Part shown: one piece after another, positions 21,924 to 30,117 of the stretch
Layout of the letters: each line of letters opens with the position of its first letter
Numbering within the stretch: position 1 is the stretch's first letter
Source of the DNA: Hydrogenophaga flava NBRC 102514
GTDB taxonomy: Bacteria; Pseudomonadota; Gammaproteobacteria; Burkholderiales; Burkholderiaceae_C
Length of the DNA: 64,000 bases
Assembly (NCBI RefSeq): GCF_001571145.1
Contig: NZ_BCTF01000011.1
Location: forward strand, 1 to 64,000
Direction: 5' to 3'
Notes under the pieces: generated by a model
Seen by the model: only the letters and a program-made list of their open reading frames with translations
Told to the model about the DNA's origin: nothing
Database searches by the model: none
Made by a program: the position numbers and the translations under genes

Positions 21924-23447
21924 TCAATCGCGCCGGGTGGCCAGGGCCATCAGGCTTTCCTGTGTGGCGGCATCGCCCGGCACCTCGCCGGTGATGCGGC
22001 CCTCGCACATCACCACGATGCGGTGGCTCAGCAGCAGCACCTCGGGCAGTTCGCTGGAGATGACGATGATGGCGCGCCCCTGCGCGGCCAGCTCGTTGAG
22101 CAGCTTGTAGATCTCGCTCTTGGCGCCCACGTCGATGCCGCGCGTGGGCTCGTCGAAGATCAGCACCTCGCAGTCCTGCACCAGCCACTTGGCGATCACC
22201 ACCTTCTGCTGGTTGCCGCCCGAGAGCAGGCGCGCCGTCTGCGTGAGCGAGGGCGTCTTGATGCGCAGCTTTTCCACCATCTGCTGCCCGATGGCGCGGA
22301 TGGCCGGCTGGTTCAGGAACACGCCCCACTTGAGCCAGCGCCGCAGGCTGGGCAGGGTGATGTTGGACTCCACGTCCATGCCCGTGGCCAGGCCGAAGTG
22401 CTTGCGGTCTTCGGAGAGGTAGCCGATGCCCGCGCGCACCGCGTCCTGTGGCGAACGCAGCCGGATGGGCTCGCCGCGCACCCGCACCTCGCCCGAGTCG
22501 ATCGCATCGGCACCGAACACGGCGCGCGCCACCTCGGTGCGGCCGGCGCCCATCAGGCCCGCAAAGCCCAGGATCTCGCCGCGGCGCACGCTGAAGCTCA
22601 CGTCCCGGATGGCGCGGCCCCGGTTGAGGCCACGCACGTCCAGCAGCACCTCGCTGGCCGAGGTGTCGGGGATGTGCTTTTCCGCCTGGGTCAGCTGGCG
22701 TCCGACCATCATCGCGATCACCTCCGCCATGGGCGTGGTGGCCGGCACGGTGGCGACATAGGTGCCGTCGCGCATCACGGTGATGCGGTCGGCGATGCGC
22801 TGGATCTCGTCCATCTTGTGCGAGATGTAGACGATGCCCACGCCCTCGCTGCGCAGCTGCCGGATGATGCGGAACAGCTCCTCGATCTCGGCGTTGTTCA
22901 GCGCGGCGGTGGGCTCGTCCATGATCAGCACGCGCGACCTGTGCGACAGCGCCTTGGCAATCTCCACCATCTGCTGGCGAGCCACGGTCAGATCGCCCAC
23001 CACGGTGGTGGGCGCCAGCGCCAGGTTCATGCGGTCGAACAGCACCTGCGCATCGCGGTTGAGCTGCTCGTCGTCCAGCAGCAGGCCGCCGAGCTTGCGC
23101 GGTTCGCGGCCGAGGAAGATGTTCTGGGCCGCCGTGAGGTGCCCCATCAGGTGCAGCTCCTGGTGGATGATGCCGATGGCCAGCGACTGCGCGTGCGCCG
23201 GGCTCTCGATGTCCACCGGCTGGCCGTCCAGCAGCACCTCGCCGCTGTCCTTGCGGTAGACACCGGCCAGGATCTTCATCAGCGTCGACTTGCCCGCGCC
23301 GTTCTCGCCCATCAGGGCGTGGACCTCGCCGGGGCGCAGGTCGAACTGCACCCGGTCCAGCGCCTTCACGCCGGGAAACGACTTGCTGAGGTTCTGGACC
23401 GAGATCAGGGGCGCCACGGAACGACCTGGTGGGCTGGGCCGGTCCAT
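21924..23447 (-). CDS. Sugar ABC transporter ATP-binding protein, RbsA-like
   Basis: Duplicated ATPase of 507 residues as in RbsA, MglA and AraG. The first domain has Walker [10 protein letters not shown], the signature [15 protein letters not shown] and Walker [12 protein letters not shown]. The second has the degenerate loop GLMGAGRTE typical of these proteins, then [15 protein letters not shown] and [11 protein letters not shown]. The start at 23447 follows the SDR stop by two bases; the open frame upstream to 23663 is not coding. It powers the sugar importer formed with 20900-21901 and 19865-20806. Confidence 0.9.
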   Translation of the reverse strand: MDRPSPPGRSVAPLISVQNLSKSFPGVKALDRVQFDLRPGEVHALMGENGAGKSTLMKILAGVYRKDSGEVLLDGQPVDIESPAHAQSLAIGIIHQELHLMGHLTAAQNIFLGREPRKLGGLLLDDEQLNRDAQVLFDRMNLALAPTTVVGDLTVARQQMVEIAKALSHRSRVLIMDEPTAALNNAEIEELFRIIRQLRSEGVGIVYISHKMDEIQRIADRITVMRDGTYVATVPATTPMAEVIAMMVGRQLTQAEKHIPDTSASEVLLDVRGLNRGRAIRDVSFSVRRGEILGFAGLMGAGRTEVARAVFGADAIDSGEVRVRGEPIRLRSPQDAVRAGIGYLSEDRKHFGLATGMDVESNITLPSLRRWLKWGVFLNQPAIRAIGQQMVEKLRIKTPSLTQTARLLSGGNQQKVVIAKWLVQDCEVLIFDEPTRGIDVGAKSEIYKLLNELAAQGRAIIVISSELPEVLLLSHRIVVMCEGRITGEVPGDAATQESLMALATRRD

Positions 23448-23449
23448 CG

Positions 23450-24211
23450 TCAGATCGTCACGCCGCCGTCGACCAGCAGCGCCTGCCCGGTCACGAAGCG
23501 CGATTCGTCGCTGGCCAGGTACACCACCATCGGGGTGATGTCGTCCACCGTGGCCAGGCGGCCCATGGGCTGGCGGGCGATGAAGTCCTTCTCGGCCTGC
23601 ACCGGGTCGGCCGCGGAGGCGATGCGCCCGCGCAGGGACGGGGTGTCCACCGTGCCCGGGCACAGCGCGTTGGCGCGCAGGCCCTGCTTGACGTAGTCGG
23701 CTGCGAGCGATTTGGTCAGGCCGATCACCGCGGCCTTGGTGGCGCCGTAGGCGCAGCGGTTGGCAAAGCCCTTGATGCTCGACGCCATGGAGGCCATGTT
23801 GATCACGGACACGCTGCCGCCCTGGGTGCGGGCGTGTTCCAGCATGCCGGGCAGGAAGGCGCGCGTCATGCGAAACATGCTCTTGACGTTCAGGTCGAAG
23901 CTCAGGTCCCAGTCGGCCTCGGAACAGTCCAGCAGGCTGCCGTTGGCCACCATGCCGGCGCAGTTGAACAGCACGTCCAGCGCCGGGCTGCGCTGTGCCA
24001 GTGCCTGCACCGCGGCGTCGTCGCGCACGTCCAGCGTCACCACCTCGATGCCCGCGTGTTCGGCGGCCAGCTGTTGCAGCAGGGGCGCGTTGATGTCGGT
24101 GGCGATCACGCGCGCCCCCTCGGCGGCGCAGGCCAGCGCACTGGCGCGGCCAATGCCTTGCGCCGCGGCGGTGATGAGCACCGTTTTGCCTTTGAGTCGA
24201 CCTTCATGCAT
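23450..24211 (-). CDS. SDR oxidoreductase, probable 2-keto-3-deoxy-L-fuconate 4-dehydrogenase
   Basis: Short-chain dehydrogenase of 253 residues in the DHRS6-like group, marked by the unusual cofactor motif TAAAQGIG instead of TGxxxGIG. Other motifs are NCAG, the catalytic SMAS...YGATK and [16 protein letters not shown]6-like enzymes in bacterial fucose pathways oxidise 2-keto-3-deoxy-L-fuconate to the 2,4-diketo acid, which the FAH-family enzyme of this operon then cleaves. It is the first gene of the operon and is divergent from the IclR gene. I chose the ATG at 24211 because it opens onto [12 protein letters not shown]. Confidence 0.82.
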   Translation of the reverse strand: MHEGRLKGKTVLITAAAQGIGRASALACAAEGARVIATDINAPLLQQLAAEHAGIEVVTLDVRDDAAVQALAQRSPALDVLFNCAGMVANGSLLDCSEADWDLSFDLNVKSMFRMTRAFLPGMLEHARTQGGSVSVINMASMASSIKGFANRCAYGATKAAVIGLTKSLAADYVKQGLRANALCPGTVDTPSLRGRIASAADPVQAEKDFIARQPMGRLATVDDITPMVVYLASDESRFVTGQALLVDGGVTI

Positions 24212-24258
24212 GGGGTAAGTCCCGGTTGTTGAATTCACAGATAAACAGAAAATCCATG

Positions 24259-24274
24259 TATGAACAAAATCATA
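24259..24274. promoter_or_regulatory. Candidate IclR operator in the fucose divergent promoter
   Basis: TATGA (24259-24263) and TCATA (24270-24274) form an inverted repeat around ACAAAA in an AT-rich patch. It lies between the first operon gene (start 24211) and the IclR gene (start 24369). Its location and its contrast with the GC-rich surroundings suggest the regulator's binding site. Inferred only. Confidence 0.4.
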
Positions 24275-24368
24275 GGTGCATGTCCGCGGGGCCTGGCTCG
24301 GTACTTTCCCTAGCCGGACCCTGCGGTACAAACCAGCTCCACGCCCCATGCCCAGTGAAGAGAACCCC

Positions 24369-25199
24369 ATGCCGACCACCACGCCCCGACCCCGCGGACG
24401 CCGCCCCAAGGCCGATCCCGCCCCCGACAGCGACGACCGCTACCGCGCCCCGGCGCTGGACAAGGGGCTGGACATCCTGGAGCTGCTGGCCACCCAGCCG
24501 CACGGGCTGACGCGGGCGGAAATCGTGAAAGAGATGGACCGCAGCGCAAGCGAGATCTACCGCATGCTCGAACGCCTGGTGGCGCGGCAGTACGTGATGC
24601 GCACGCGCTCGGGCGACCGCTACGCGCTCAGCCTCAAGCTGTTTGCGCTGGCCAACATGCACCCGCCGCTCAGCCGCCTGATCAACCAGGCGCTGCCCGT
24701 CATGGACGAGTTCACCCGCAAGGCCGAGCAGTCCTGCCACATGGGGGTGTACGACCGGGGCAACGTGCTGATCAGCGCCCAGGTCAACAGCCCCAGCGGC
24801 TGGAGCTTCGCGGTGCAGCGCGGCGCGCGCGTGGGCCTGGTGGACACGGCCTCGGGCCACCTGCTGCTGGCCCATGCCGACGAAGGCCAGTTCAACCGCA
24901 TGCTGGCCGAGCACACGCCGCTGGACGGGGAGGTGCCCATCACCCTGGAGGAGCTCCAGGCCACGCTGGCCGCCATCCGGGCCCAGGGCTACCTGGAGCG
25001 CGAGAGCGCGCAGACCCTGGGCGTGGTGGACATTTCTTTCCCCATCCTCGGCCCCGACAACACCGCGCTGGCCACGCTGACCTGTCCCTACATCCGCCGG
25101 ATCGACCGCCACGTCGGTCCGGACATGGCGCAGGTGCGCGAATACCTGCGCGAGGCGGCGGCCGCGCTCTCGCTGACGCAGGGCATGGGCGCCGCGTAG
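24369..25199 (+). CDS. IclR family transcriptional regulator of the fucose operon
   Basis: IclR-type regulator of about 276 residues. The winged helix (about 30-95) starts APALDKGLDILELLATQPHGLTR, with recognition region SASEIYRMLERL. The C-terminal ligand domain includes VNSPSGWSFAVQRG and TASGHLLLAHADE. The ATG at 24369 is preceded by a GAAGAG run; an in-frame ATG at 24348 would add seven residues. It is divergent from the nine-gene fucose operon and most likely controls it, with a pathway intermediate as effector. Confidence 0.87.
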   Translation: MPTTTPRPRGRRPKADPAPDSDDRYRAPALDKGLDILELLATQPHGLTRAEIVKEMDRSASEIYRMLERLVARQYVMRTRSGDRYALSLKLFALANMHPPLSRLINQALPVMDEFTRKAEQSCHMGVYDRGNVLISAQVNSPSGWSFAVQRGARVGLVDTASGHLLLAHADEGQFNRMLAEHTPLDGEVPITLEELQATLAAIRAQGYLERESAQTLGVVDISFPILGPDNTALATLTCPYIRRIDRHVGPDMAQVREYLREAAAALSLTQGMGAA

Positions 25200-25288
25200 T
25201 CCGGGCGCCCGCCGTTCGCCGTCCGGCCGCCGACCCCGTGTAAACCCTCGGACACCTGCGGGTGCCTGCGGCCTACACTTCGGCCAAG

Positions 25289-25299
25289 TGGTCAGACCA
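25289..25299. promoter_or_regulatory. FadR/GntR-type operator before the hexonate operon
   Basis: TGGTCAGACCA is a palindrome with the TGGT-N3-ACCA form typical of FadR-subfamily GntR regulators. It lies 19 bases before the start of such a regulator (25319), the right place for autoregulation of the operon. A possible -10 (TACACT, 25274-25279) lies just upstream, so bound protein would block transcription. The site is seen; its use is inferred. Confidence 0.6.
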
Positions 25300-25318
25300 A
25301 TTTACCAACTTACCAGCC

Positions 25319-26038
25319 ATGCCCTTTCAACCCATCGAGCCGAGACGGCTGTACCGCCAGATTGCCGACCAGCTGCGCCAGCTCATCCAGAGCGGCGAGT
25401 TCGCGGTGGGCTCGCGCCTGCCGGCCGAACGCGACCTGGCGGCCAAGATGGGTGTGTCGCGCCCCTCGGTGCGGGAAGCGCTGATCGCGCTGGAAGTGCA
25501 GGGGCTGATCGAGGTGCGCGGTGGTTCGGGCATCGTGGTCGTCCGCCGCGAGCCGGTGCAGCTGCTCGACAACGCGCACGGCCCGCTGGAAATCATCCGG
25601 GCGCGGCAGCTGATCGAATGTGAACTGGCCGCAGTGGCCGCGGGCAGCGGCGACAACACCCTGGTGCCCGACCTGGAAGAGGCCCTGCGCGAGATGGAGA
25701 GCGACATCCTTGCCAGCACGCTGCCGATCAAGGGCGACCGCAACTTCCACCTGCGCATCGCCCAGGCCAGCGAAAACAGCCCCTTGCTGGCGGTCGTCAC
25801 GCAGCTCTTCGACGAGCGCAACGGCCCGCTGTTTGCCCGCCTGGGCAGCCACTTCGAGCGCGAAACCACCTGGCGGCAGGCGGTGGCCGAGCACCGGGCC
25901 GTTGTCCGGGCCATCGAGCGCAACGACGCGCAGGCCGCCCGCCAGGCCATGAGCCACCACCTCGAACGTTCGCACCAGCGCTTCTCGGCCGGCTGGATGG
26001 CGCCCACTGACACCGAAACCCCCAAGAGCACCGCATGA
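25319..26038 (+). CDS. FadR/GntR family transcriptional regulator
   Basis: GntR regulator of 239 residues with an FCD ligand domain. The N-terminal winged helix reads LYRQIADQLRQLIQSGEF, LPAERDLAAKMGVSRPSVREAL and GLIEVRGGSGIVV. The C-terminal helical domain contains the metal-site pattern expected of FCD proteins (FHLRIAQAS, EHRAVVRAIERND, MSHHLERSHQRF). The ATG at 25319 lies just past the operator at 25289-25299. The stop overlaps the start of the L-idonate dehydrogenase gene (ATGA), so it is the first gene of the hexonate operon and probably represses it until a sugar acid binds. Confidence 0.88.
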   Translation: MPFQPIEPRRLYRQIADQLRQLIQSGEFAVGSRLPAERDLAAKMGVSRPSVREALIALEVQGLIEVRGGSGIVVVRREPVQLLDNAHGPLEIIRARQLIECELAAVAAGSGDNTLVPDLEEALREMESDILASTLPIKGDRNFHLRIAQASENSPLLAVVTQLFDERNGPLFARLGSHFERETTWRQAVAEHRAVVRAIERNDAQAARQAMSHHLERSHQRFSAGWMAPTDTETPKSTA

Positions 26039-27048
26039 GCCTGGCCTGCACCCTGCACGGACCCCTGCAACTGAGCGTGGAAACGCTGGCGCCGGTCGAG
26101 CCGGCCACCGGCCAGGTGCGCCTGCGCCTGGGCGCCGGGGGCATCTGCGGCTCCGATCTGCACTACTACCAGCACGGCCGCGCCGGCGCCTTCGCCATCC
26201 GCGCGCCCTTCGTGCCCGGCCACGAGGCTTCCGGGGTGGTGGAGGCGGTGGGGCCCGGGGTCACGCGGGTGCGCCCGGGCCAGAAGGTGGCCGTGAACCC
26301 GGCCCACCCCTGCGGCGTGTGCCCGGCCTGCCGCGCCGGCCGCAGCAACCTGTGCGAAAAAATGGTCTTCCTGGGCAGCGCCGCGATCTTCCCGCACCTG
26401 CCGGGCCTGTTCCGGGAACAGTTCGTGGTCGCAGAGTCGCAGCTCACCGCGGTGGACGAAGACGTGTGCCTGGGCGAGATCGCCTGCGCCGAGCCGCTGT
26501 CGGTCGGGCTGCACGCGGTGCGCCGCGCGGGTTCCGTGCTGGGTGCCACGGTGCTGGTCACCGGCGCAGGCACCATCGGCTGCATGTCGGTGATCGCCGC
26601 GCGGCTGGCCGGGGCGGGGCGCGTGCTCTGCAGCGACCCCAGCGAGCGGGCACGCGACATGGCGCTCACCGTCGGCGCCGACGATGTCCAGCCCGACACC
26701 AGCGCCTGGAAGGGCCAGGTGGACGTGGCGATCGAGGCGGCGGGGCACCCCTCCGCGCTCGCCGGCTGCCTGTCGGCCGTGCGCCGCGGCGCGCGCATCG
26801 TGCAGGTCGGCACGCTGCCGCCCGAGCTGCCGTTCCCGGCCAACGACATCATGACCCGCGAGCTCGACTACGTGGGGGCCTTTCGGGCCGACATCGAATT
26901 CGACTGGGCCGTTCAGGCCATCCGCAGCCGGCGCGCCGACGTGCGCCCGCTCATCAGTGCACAGATCCCGATCAGCGAATCGAAGGCGGCCTTCGATTTG
27001 GCTTTGGACCGCAGCCGCAGCACCAAGGTGCAGCTCATCCCCGGCTAG
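26035..27048 (+). CDS. idnD: L-idonate 5-dehydrogenase (zinc MDR family)
   Basis: Zinc-dependent medium-chain dehydrogenase of 337 residues. Catalytic zinc ligands are C38 and H63-E64 (GICGSDLHYY, PGHEASG), and the structural zinc cysteines are C93, C96, C99 and C107 (CGVCPACRAGRSNLC). The cofactor motif is VTGAGTIGCM. The sequence fits the IdnD family, which oxidises L-idonate to 5-keto-D-gluconate; activity on other aldonates is possible. It overlaps the regulator by ATGA and precedes the TRAP transporter. A 5-ketogluconate reductase is not seen nearby, which leaves the exact flow uncertain. Confidence 0.82.
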   Translation: MSLACTLHGPLQLSVETLAPVEPATGQVRLRLGAGGICGSDLHYYQHGRAGAFAIRAPFVPGHEASGVVEAVGPGVTRVRPGQKVAVNPAHPCGVCPACRAGRSNLCEKMVFLGSAAIFPHLPGLFREQFVVAESQLTAVDEDVCLGEIACAEPLSVGLHAVRRAGSVLGATVLVTGAGTIGCMSVIAARLAGAGRVLCSDPSERARDMALTVGADDVQPDTSAWKGQVDVAIEAAGHPSALAGCLSAVRRGARIVQVGTLPPELPFPANDIMTRELDYVGAFRADIEFDWAVQAIRSRRADVRPLISAQIPISESKAAFDLALDRSRSTKVQLIPG

Positions 27049-27091
27049 GCGCCGGTTGACTCACTTTTTCTACAACGACAGGAGACACCGA

Positions 27092-28060
27092 ATGAACACC
27101 CAACGCATCACCCTGACCCTGGCCGCCGGTCTGATCGCCGCCGCCCCCGCCTTCGCCCAGACCAAGCTCAAGTGGGCCCACGTCTATGAAACCACCGAGT
27201 CCTTCCACACCGCGTCCGTGTGGGCGGCCGAGGAGATCAAGAAGCGCAGCGGCGGCCGCTACCAGATCGACGTGTACCCCGCGTCGCAGCTGGGCAAGGA
27301 AAACGACATCAACCAGGGCCTGTCCCTGGGCACGGTGGACATCATCATTTCCGGCTCCAGCTTCGCGGCCAAGGCCTTCCCGCGCATCGGCGTCACCTAC
27401 TACCCCTACACCTTCCGCGACGTGGACCACCTGCTGGCCTACACCAAGAGCGACATCTACAAGGAGCTGACGGCGGGCTACGAGCAGAAGAGTGGCAACG
27501 AGATCATCGCCACCACCTACTACGGCACGCGCCACACCACCAGCAACCGGCCCATCGCCAAGTGCGCCGACATGAAGGGCCTGAAGATGCGCGTGCCCGA
27601 CGTGCCGGCCTACCTGGCCATGCCGCGTGCCTGCGGTGCGAACACCTCGCCCATCGCCTTCGCCGAGGTCTACCTCGCCCTGCAGAACGGCACCGTGGAA
27701 GCGCAGGAAAACCCGCTGCCCACCATCGATGCCAAGAAGTTCTTCGAGGTGCAAAAGCACATCGTGCTCACCGGCCACATCGTGGACCACCTGAACACCG
27801 TGGTGGCCGGCGGCCTGTGGAAGAAGCTCTCCGACGCCGACAAGAAGATGTTCACCGAGGTGGCCCAGGAGGCCGCAGCCAGGGCCTCGAAGGAAGTGGC
27901 CGCCCGCGAGAAGGAGCTGGCCGCCGTGTTCCGCAGCAAGGGCGTGAGCGTGAACGAGGTCAACACCGGCGAGTTCCGCGACACCGTGCTGAAGAACGTG
28001 CCCTTCGAGCAGTTCGGCTACCAGAAGGCCGACTGGGACCGCATCCAGGCTGTGAAGTAA
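27092..28060 (+). CDS. TRAP transporter substrate-binding protein, DctP family
   Basis: Periplasmic receptor of 322 residues; the signal peptide ends at AFAQTKLKW. The family signature region MKGLKMRVPDVP carries the arginine that binds the substrate carboxylate, and EAQENPLPTI is the usual closing segment. The ATG at 27092 has GGAGACA upstream. It is followed at once by the small and large permease genes, giving a complete TRAP importer. From the downstream enzymes its ligand is probably a hexonate or hexuronate such as L-idonate, L-gulonate, D-mannonate or an altronate-type acid. Confidence 0.88.
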   Translation: MNTQRITLTLAAGLIAAAPAFAQTKLKWAHVYETTESFHTASVWAAEEIKKRSGGRYQIDVYPASQLGKENDINQGLSLGTVDIIISGSSFAAKAFPRIGVTYYPYTFRDVDHLLAYTKSDIYKELTAGYEQKSGNEIIATTYYGTRHTTSNRPIAKCADMKGLKMRVPDVPAYLAMPRACGANTSPIAFAEVYLALQNGTVEAQENPLPTIDAKKFFEVQKHIVLTGHIVDHLNTVVAGGLWKKLSDADKKMFTEVAQEAAARASKEVAAREKELAAVFRSKGVSVNEVNTGEFRDTVLKNVPFEQFGYQKADWDRIQAVK

Positions 28061-28073
28061 GGCGGAGGACGGC

Positions 28074-28685
28074 ATGTCGCTTCAGAGCGCTCTGCCCGAT
28101 GCCGTGGGTGCGTCGGCCTCGCACCCGGTGGAAACCAGCGTGGAAGCGCTGGCCGCCAGCTTCGCCGAGGCCGACCGGCACCCGGTGGACCTCTCGGGCT
28201 ACGGCATCGAGGACTGGGTCTGCCTGGGCTTCTTCTGGACCATGGCCGGCCTGGTGTTCCTGCAGTTCTTCACCCGCTACGTGCTGAACGACTCGTTCGC
28301 CTGGACCGAGGAGCTGGCCGTGTACTGCCTGATGCCGGTGGTCTTCATCGGGGCGTCCATGTGCGTGCGGCGCATGCGCCACATCCAGGTCAACCTGCTG
28401 TACGGCCACCTGCCCGCATTCGCGGGCCGGGTGCTGTCCACCGCGGTGGACCTGGCGGCCATCGCCTTCTATGGCTACGCCAGCTGGCTGGTGGCGCGCT
28501 ACGCGCTGGCGGTGGACAACGAGCCCATGACCACCATCGACTGGAACAAGAGCTATGTGTACTGGCTCGCCTTCGCCGGCTTCGCCCTGATGACCGTGCG
28601 CGGCGTGCAGGTGGCGGTGGAGAACTGGCGGCGCGGCTTCTCGCCGCTGCAGAACCCCGCCCACTTCGAAGACGCGACCCACTGA
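28074..28685 (+). CDS. TRAP transporter small permease, DctQ family
   Basis: Membrane protein of 203 residues with four hydrophobic segments, as expected for DctQ. After a roughly 45-residue cytoplasmic leader come LGFFWTMAGLVFLQFFTRYVL, the conserved FAWTEELAVY loop, VRRMRHIQVNLLY and a last segment near YWLAFAGFALMTV. It lies 13 bp after the receptor gene and 25 bp before the large permease. Confidence 0.88.
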   Translation: MSLQSALPDAVGASASHPVETSVEALAASFAEADRHPVDLSGYGIEDWVCLGFFWTMAGLVFLQFFTRYVLNDSFAWTEELAVYCLMPVVFIGASMCVRRMRHIQVNLLYGHLPAFAGRVLSTAVDLAAIAFYGYASWLVARYALAVDNEPMTTIDWNKSYVYWLAFAGFALMTVRGVQVAVENWRRGFSPLQNPAHFEDATH

Positions 28686-28710
28686 CGCCCGCCCACACGG
28701 AATCCTCTCC

Positions 28711-30117
28711 ATGCTCATCCTGATTCTTTCCTTCGTGGGGCTGATGCTCTGCGGTCTGCCCGTGGCCGTGGCCATGGCGGGCGGCTCGCTGATCTACATC
28801 CTGGTCTCGGGCAGCGTGCCCGACATCGTGCTGGCCCAGCGCATGATCTCCGGCATCGAGTCGTTCCCGCTGCTGGCGGTGCCGTTCTTCATCCTGGCCG
28901 GCAACCTGATGAACATCGCCGGCATCACCGGCCGCATCTACAACTTCGCGATCGCGCTGGTGGGCTGGATGAAGGGCGGCCTGGGGCAGGTCAACATCAT
29001 CGGCTCGGTGATCTTCTCGGGCATGTCTGGCACGGCCATCGCCGACGCGGCGGGCCTGGGCACCGTCGAGATCAAGGCCATGAAGGAGCACGGCTACTCC
29101 ACCGAGTTCGCGGTGGGCGTGACGGCCGCTTCGGCCACGCTGGGCCCGATCTTTCCGCCGTCGCTGCCCTTTGTCATCTACGGGATGATGGCCAACGTCT
29201 CCATCGGCGCGCTGTTCGTGGCCGGCATCCTGCCGGGCATCGTGCTGACCGTGCTGATGATGCTCACCGTCGCCTACTACGCCCGCCGCCAGGGCTGGGG
29301 TGGCGACGTGGCGTTCCACTGGGGCCGCCTGGGCAGCGCCGGACTGGAGATCCTGCTGGTGCTGGCCTTCCCCATGGCCGTGTGGCTGGCGGTGAAGGCC
29401 GGGGCCTCGGTGAACGTGGCGGCCCTCTCGGCCTTCGTGGTGCTGCTGGTGCTGGACTGGCGCTACAACTTCTCGGCCGTGCTGGCCCTGATGGCCCCGG
29501 TGATCCTGATCGGCGGCATGACCATGGGCTGGTTCACCCCCACCGAGGCCGCCGTGGCCGCGGTGCTCTGGGCGCTGTTCCTGGGCCTGGTGCGCTACCG
29601 CTCCATGACGCTCAAGACGCTGGCCAAGGCCACTTTCGACACCATCGAGACCACGGCCTCGGTGCTGTTCATCGTCACCGCCGCGTCCATCTTCGCCTGG
29701 CTGCTCACCACCACGCAGGCCGCCCAGGCGCTGGCCGACTGGATCCTCTCGATCACCAGCAACAAGTGGGTGTTCCTGCTGCTGGCCAACCTGCTGATCC
29801 TGTTCGTGGGCTGCTTCATCGACACCATCGCCGCCATCACCATCCTGGTGCCCATCCTGCTGCCCATCGTGCTCAAGCTGGGCATCGACCCGGTGCAGTT
29901 CGGCCTCATCGTGACGCTGAACCTGATGATCGGCCTGATGACGCCTCCGCTGGGCATGGTGCTGTTCGTGCTGGCGCGCATCTCCAGGCTCTCGGTGGAG
30001 CGCGCCACCATGGCCATCCTGCCCTGGCTGATTCCGCTGCTGCTGGGCCTGGTGGCCATCACCTACATCCCGGCCCTCACGCTGTGGCTGCCGCAGCAGA
30101 TGGGCTTGCTGAAATGA
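28711..30117 (+). CDS. TRAP transporter large permease, DctM family, longer than usual
   Basis: Ion-coupled large permease of 468 residues, about 40 longer than typical DctM (near 426). The conserved start (LCGLPVAVAMAGGSLIY, ISGIESFPLLAVPFFILAG, FSGMSGTAIADAAGLG, GPIFPPSLPF) and end (FVGCFIDTIAAITILVPI, GLMTPPLGMVLF) are intact. The extra length falls around residues 220-260, between the first conserved half and GWFTPTEAAV, and adds at least one hydrophobic segment. The reading frame is continuous and composition does not change, so this is a real insertion. The stop overlaps the next start in an ATGA. Confidence 0.87.
   Translation: MLILILSFVGLMLCGLPVAVAMAGGSLIYILVSGSVPDIVLAQRMISGIESFPLLAVPFFILAGNLMNIAGITGRIYNFAIALVGWMKGGLGQVNIIGSVIFSGMSGTAIADAAGLGTVEIKAMKEHGYSTEFAVGVTAASATLGPIFPPSLPFVIYGMMANVSIGALFVAGILPGIVLTVLMMLTVAYYARRQGWGGDVAFHWGRLGSAGLEILLVLAFPMAVWLAVKAGASVNVAALSAFVVLLVLDWRYNFSAVLALMAPVILIGGMTMGWFTPTEAAVAAVLWALFLGLVRYRSMTLKTLAKATFDTIETTASVLFIVTAASIFAWLLTTTQAAQALADWILSITSNKWVFLLLANLLILFVGCFIDTIAAITILVPILLPIVLKLGIDPVQFGLIVTLNLMIGLMTPPLGMVLFVLARISRLSVERATMAILPWLIPLLLGLVAITYIPALTLWLPQQMGLLK

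Noticed and set aside
28711..30117. Frameshift or assembly error as cause of the long DctM
   Set aside because: The frame is continuous, the added segment is hydrophobic and in keeping with membrane helices, and codon composition is even across it.
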